From: an uncultured Azospirillum sp. | Lineage (GTDB): Bacteria > Pseudomonadota > Alphaproteobacteria > Azospirillales > Azospirillaceae | Direction: 5' to 3' | DNA: 64,000 bases | NCBI RefSeq assembly: GCF_946480385.1 | Contig: NZ_CAMLJP010000012.1 | Location: 1-64,000 of the forward strand | In this document: one piece after another, positions 62,783 through 64,000 of the stretch | How the letters are laid out: each line of letters begins with the position of its first letter | Position numbering within the stretch: position 1 is the first letter of the stretch | Program-made: the position numbers and the translations under genes | Notes under the pieces: model-generated | What the model saw: only the letters and a program-made list of their open reading frames with translations | Told to the model about the DNA's origin: nothing | Databases searched by the model: none

Positions 62783-64000
62783 TCCACCGACGCCTTCTCG
62801 CCGCGGCCTCGATCGCCGCGAGCCTTGCCGCGCCGGTCGCCCTTCCGACCCTGGCCCATGAAGGGCATGAGCATGGCGATGCTCCCAAGCCGGTCGTCGC
62901 CACCGCGGTGCCGGCCATGGAGACGTCCTCGTCCGACTTCGAACTGGTGGCGGTCGTCCAGGGCAAAAGCCTGCTGGTCACCCTGGACCGCTTCGCCACC
63001 AACGAACCGGTGACCGGCGCGACCGTCGAGGTCACCGCCGACGGGGAAGCCGTGACCGCCGCTCCCGTTTCCGGGGAGGAGGGCGTCTACCGCCTCGACG
63101 CCGCGTGGGTGACGAAGCCGGGTCCGCACGAGTTGACCGTGTCGGTGACGGCGGCCGATGCCGCCGACCTGCTGATCGGCACGCTGGAGATCCCAGCAGC
63201 GGCCCAGCCTGCCGAGCCCAATGGCGGGCGCGGCCTGTCCGCCATCCTCGGTCAGGTGCGCAATGACCTGGGCCTGATGCTGGGAGCCGTCATGGTCTTC
63301 CTGCTCGGCGTGCTGACCACGGTGGCGCTGACCCAGCGAGGCCCGGCGCGCACGGTTGCCGGAGCGGCCCTGATCGGCTTCGGCCTGCTTCTGGCCAGCG
63401 GCGCCGCTTTCGCCCATGGCGGCGAGGATCACAGCCATGGCGACGAGGCGAAGGACAAGACTCCAGGAGCAGCAGCCGCGCCGATGGCGGTGACCGGCGC
63501 TTCGGAGAGCCCGCGCAGGTTGCCGGACGGCAGTCTGTACGTGCCCAAGACGTCACAGCGCCTGCTGTCGGTGCGCACCACGGTCGCGAAGACGCAGCAG
63601 GAGGCGCAGACGGTCCAGCTGATCGGCCAGGTCATCGCCGATCCGAACGGCGGCGGTCACGTCCAGGCGACCCAGAGCGGCCGCATCGAGCCGGGCGAGA
63701 AGGGGCTCCCCTATGTCGGCCAGCGGGTCGAGGCGGGGCAAATCCTGGCAACCATCTCGCCCGCCGTGAACGTGGTCGACCGCAGCGGTATCCAGCAGCA
63801 GATCGCCACGGTCGAGCAGGAACTCGTCATCGCCGAGTCCCGCGTCCAGCGCCTGCGGAAGCTGGAAGGCAGCGTGCCGCAACGGGACATCGAAGAGGCT
63901 GAGGCCAACCTGAACGGCCTGCGCAAGCGCCGCGCCGCCCTGTCGCCGACCCTGACCACCAAGGAGGCCCTGCGCGCGCCCATCGCTGGGGTCGTCACCG
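62779..64000 (+). CDS. RND-type metal efflux periplasmic adaptor (CzcB/CusB-like), partial
   Basis: At least 407 residues, running off the window. ATG 62779 overlaps the channel gene stop (ATGA). Signal SLAAPVALPTLA followed by HEGHEHGD. An N-terminal immunoglobulin-like extension (FELVAVVQGKSLLVTLDRFA to about 135), a hydrophobic stretch (LGLMLGAVMVFLLGVLTTVA) and a His-rich stretch (HGGEDHSHGD) precede the membrane-fusion domain: VQLIGQVIADPNGGGHVQAT, GLPYVGQRVEAGQILATISP and the hairpin VEQELVIAESRVQRLRKLEG to ALRAPIAGVV. Such extended adaptors are typical of CzcB-type heavy-metal pumps. The RND pump gene should follow to the right. Confidence 0.88.
   Translation, partial: MIHRRLLAAASIAASLAAPVALPTLAHEGHEHGDAPKPVVATAVPAMETSSSDFELVAVVQGKSLLVTLDRFATNEPVTGATVEVTADGEAVTAAPVSGEEGVYRLDAAWVTKPGPHELTVSVTAADAADLLIGTLEIPAAAQPAEPNGGRGLSAILGQVRNDLGLMLGAVMVFLLGVLTTVALTQRGPARTVAGAALIGFGLLLASGAAFAHGGEDHSHGDEAKDKTPGAAAAPMAVTGASESPRRLPDGSLYVPKTSQRLLSVRTTVAKTQQEAQTVQLIGQVIADPNGGGHVQATQSGRIEPGEKGLPYVGQRVEAGQILATISPAVNVVDRSGIQQQIATVEQELVIAESRVQRLRKLEGSVPQRDIEEAEANLNGLRKRRAALSPTLTTKEALRAPIAGVVT

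Overview
The window is about 64 kb of very GC-rich chromosomal DNA. It most likely comes from an Azospirillum-type alphaproteobacterium (Rhodospirillales). The basis is the gltD-gltB order with protein lengths (482 and 1515 aa), propeptide and iron-sulfur cysteine positions that match the Azospirillum glutamate synthase, plus a short HprK without its N-terminal domain and the pts-hprK-chvGI-PEP carboxykinase neighbourhood. The species is not decidable from this sequence alone. No rRNA, tRNA, CRISPR array or complete insertion sequence was seen.

Layout. 1-9.2 kb: end of an MFS transporter, uppP, the gltDB operon with a clear terminator, and a GNAT/GST pair. 9.2-11.9 kb: an accessory-looking patch with a relic gene fusion, an orphan exported protein and several palindromic repeats. 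11.9-28.7 kb: housekeeping genes (M17 aminopeptidase, fliG, AraC regulator, cNMP-binding histidine kinase, LMW phosphatase, sirtuin, UDG-like protein, xerD, aroK-aroB, CBS and DUF proteins, bolA). 28.9-33.5 kb: dnaJ-like gene, cobS and cobT (aerobic cobaltochelatase), with a VapBC-type toxin-antitoxin pair between cobS and cobT. 33.5-39.1 kb: repeat element, membrane guanylate/adenylate cyclase, M48 protease, nuclease-like and cytochrome c proteins. 39.1-49.9 kb: regulatory PTS (EI, HPr, EIIA-Man), rapZ, hprK, ChvG/ChvI two-component system, HugZ-like protein and GTP-type PEP carboxykinase, a locus that joins carbon/nitrogen status sensing to gluconeogenesis. 50-55.3 kb: DUF1003 protein and several poorly characterised proteins.

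55.5-64 kb is a copper/respiration accessory region. It holds a divergent ba3-like heme-copper oxidase operon, a CueR-type operator, His- and Met-rich periplasmic proteins, a DUF2933 protein, an isoprenylcysteine-methyltransferase-like membrane protein and the start of a CzcCBA/CusCBA-type efflux system that continues past the window. The oxidase-like subunit I is the most unusual object here. By motif alignment it keeps both low-spin heme histidines and the His-x3-Tyr pair, but it has tyrosine where the high-spin heme axial histidine and one CuB histidine are expected, while its CuA subunit is intact. The second most unusual object is the toxin-antitoxin insertion in the cob operon, whose antitoxin looks like an AbrB protein with a ribbon-helix-helix module spliced in, closely related to a free-standing regulator encoded 2.5 kb upstream.
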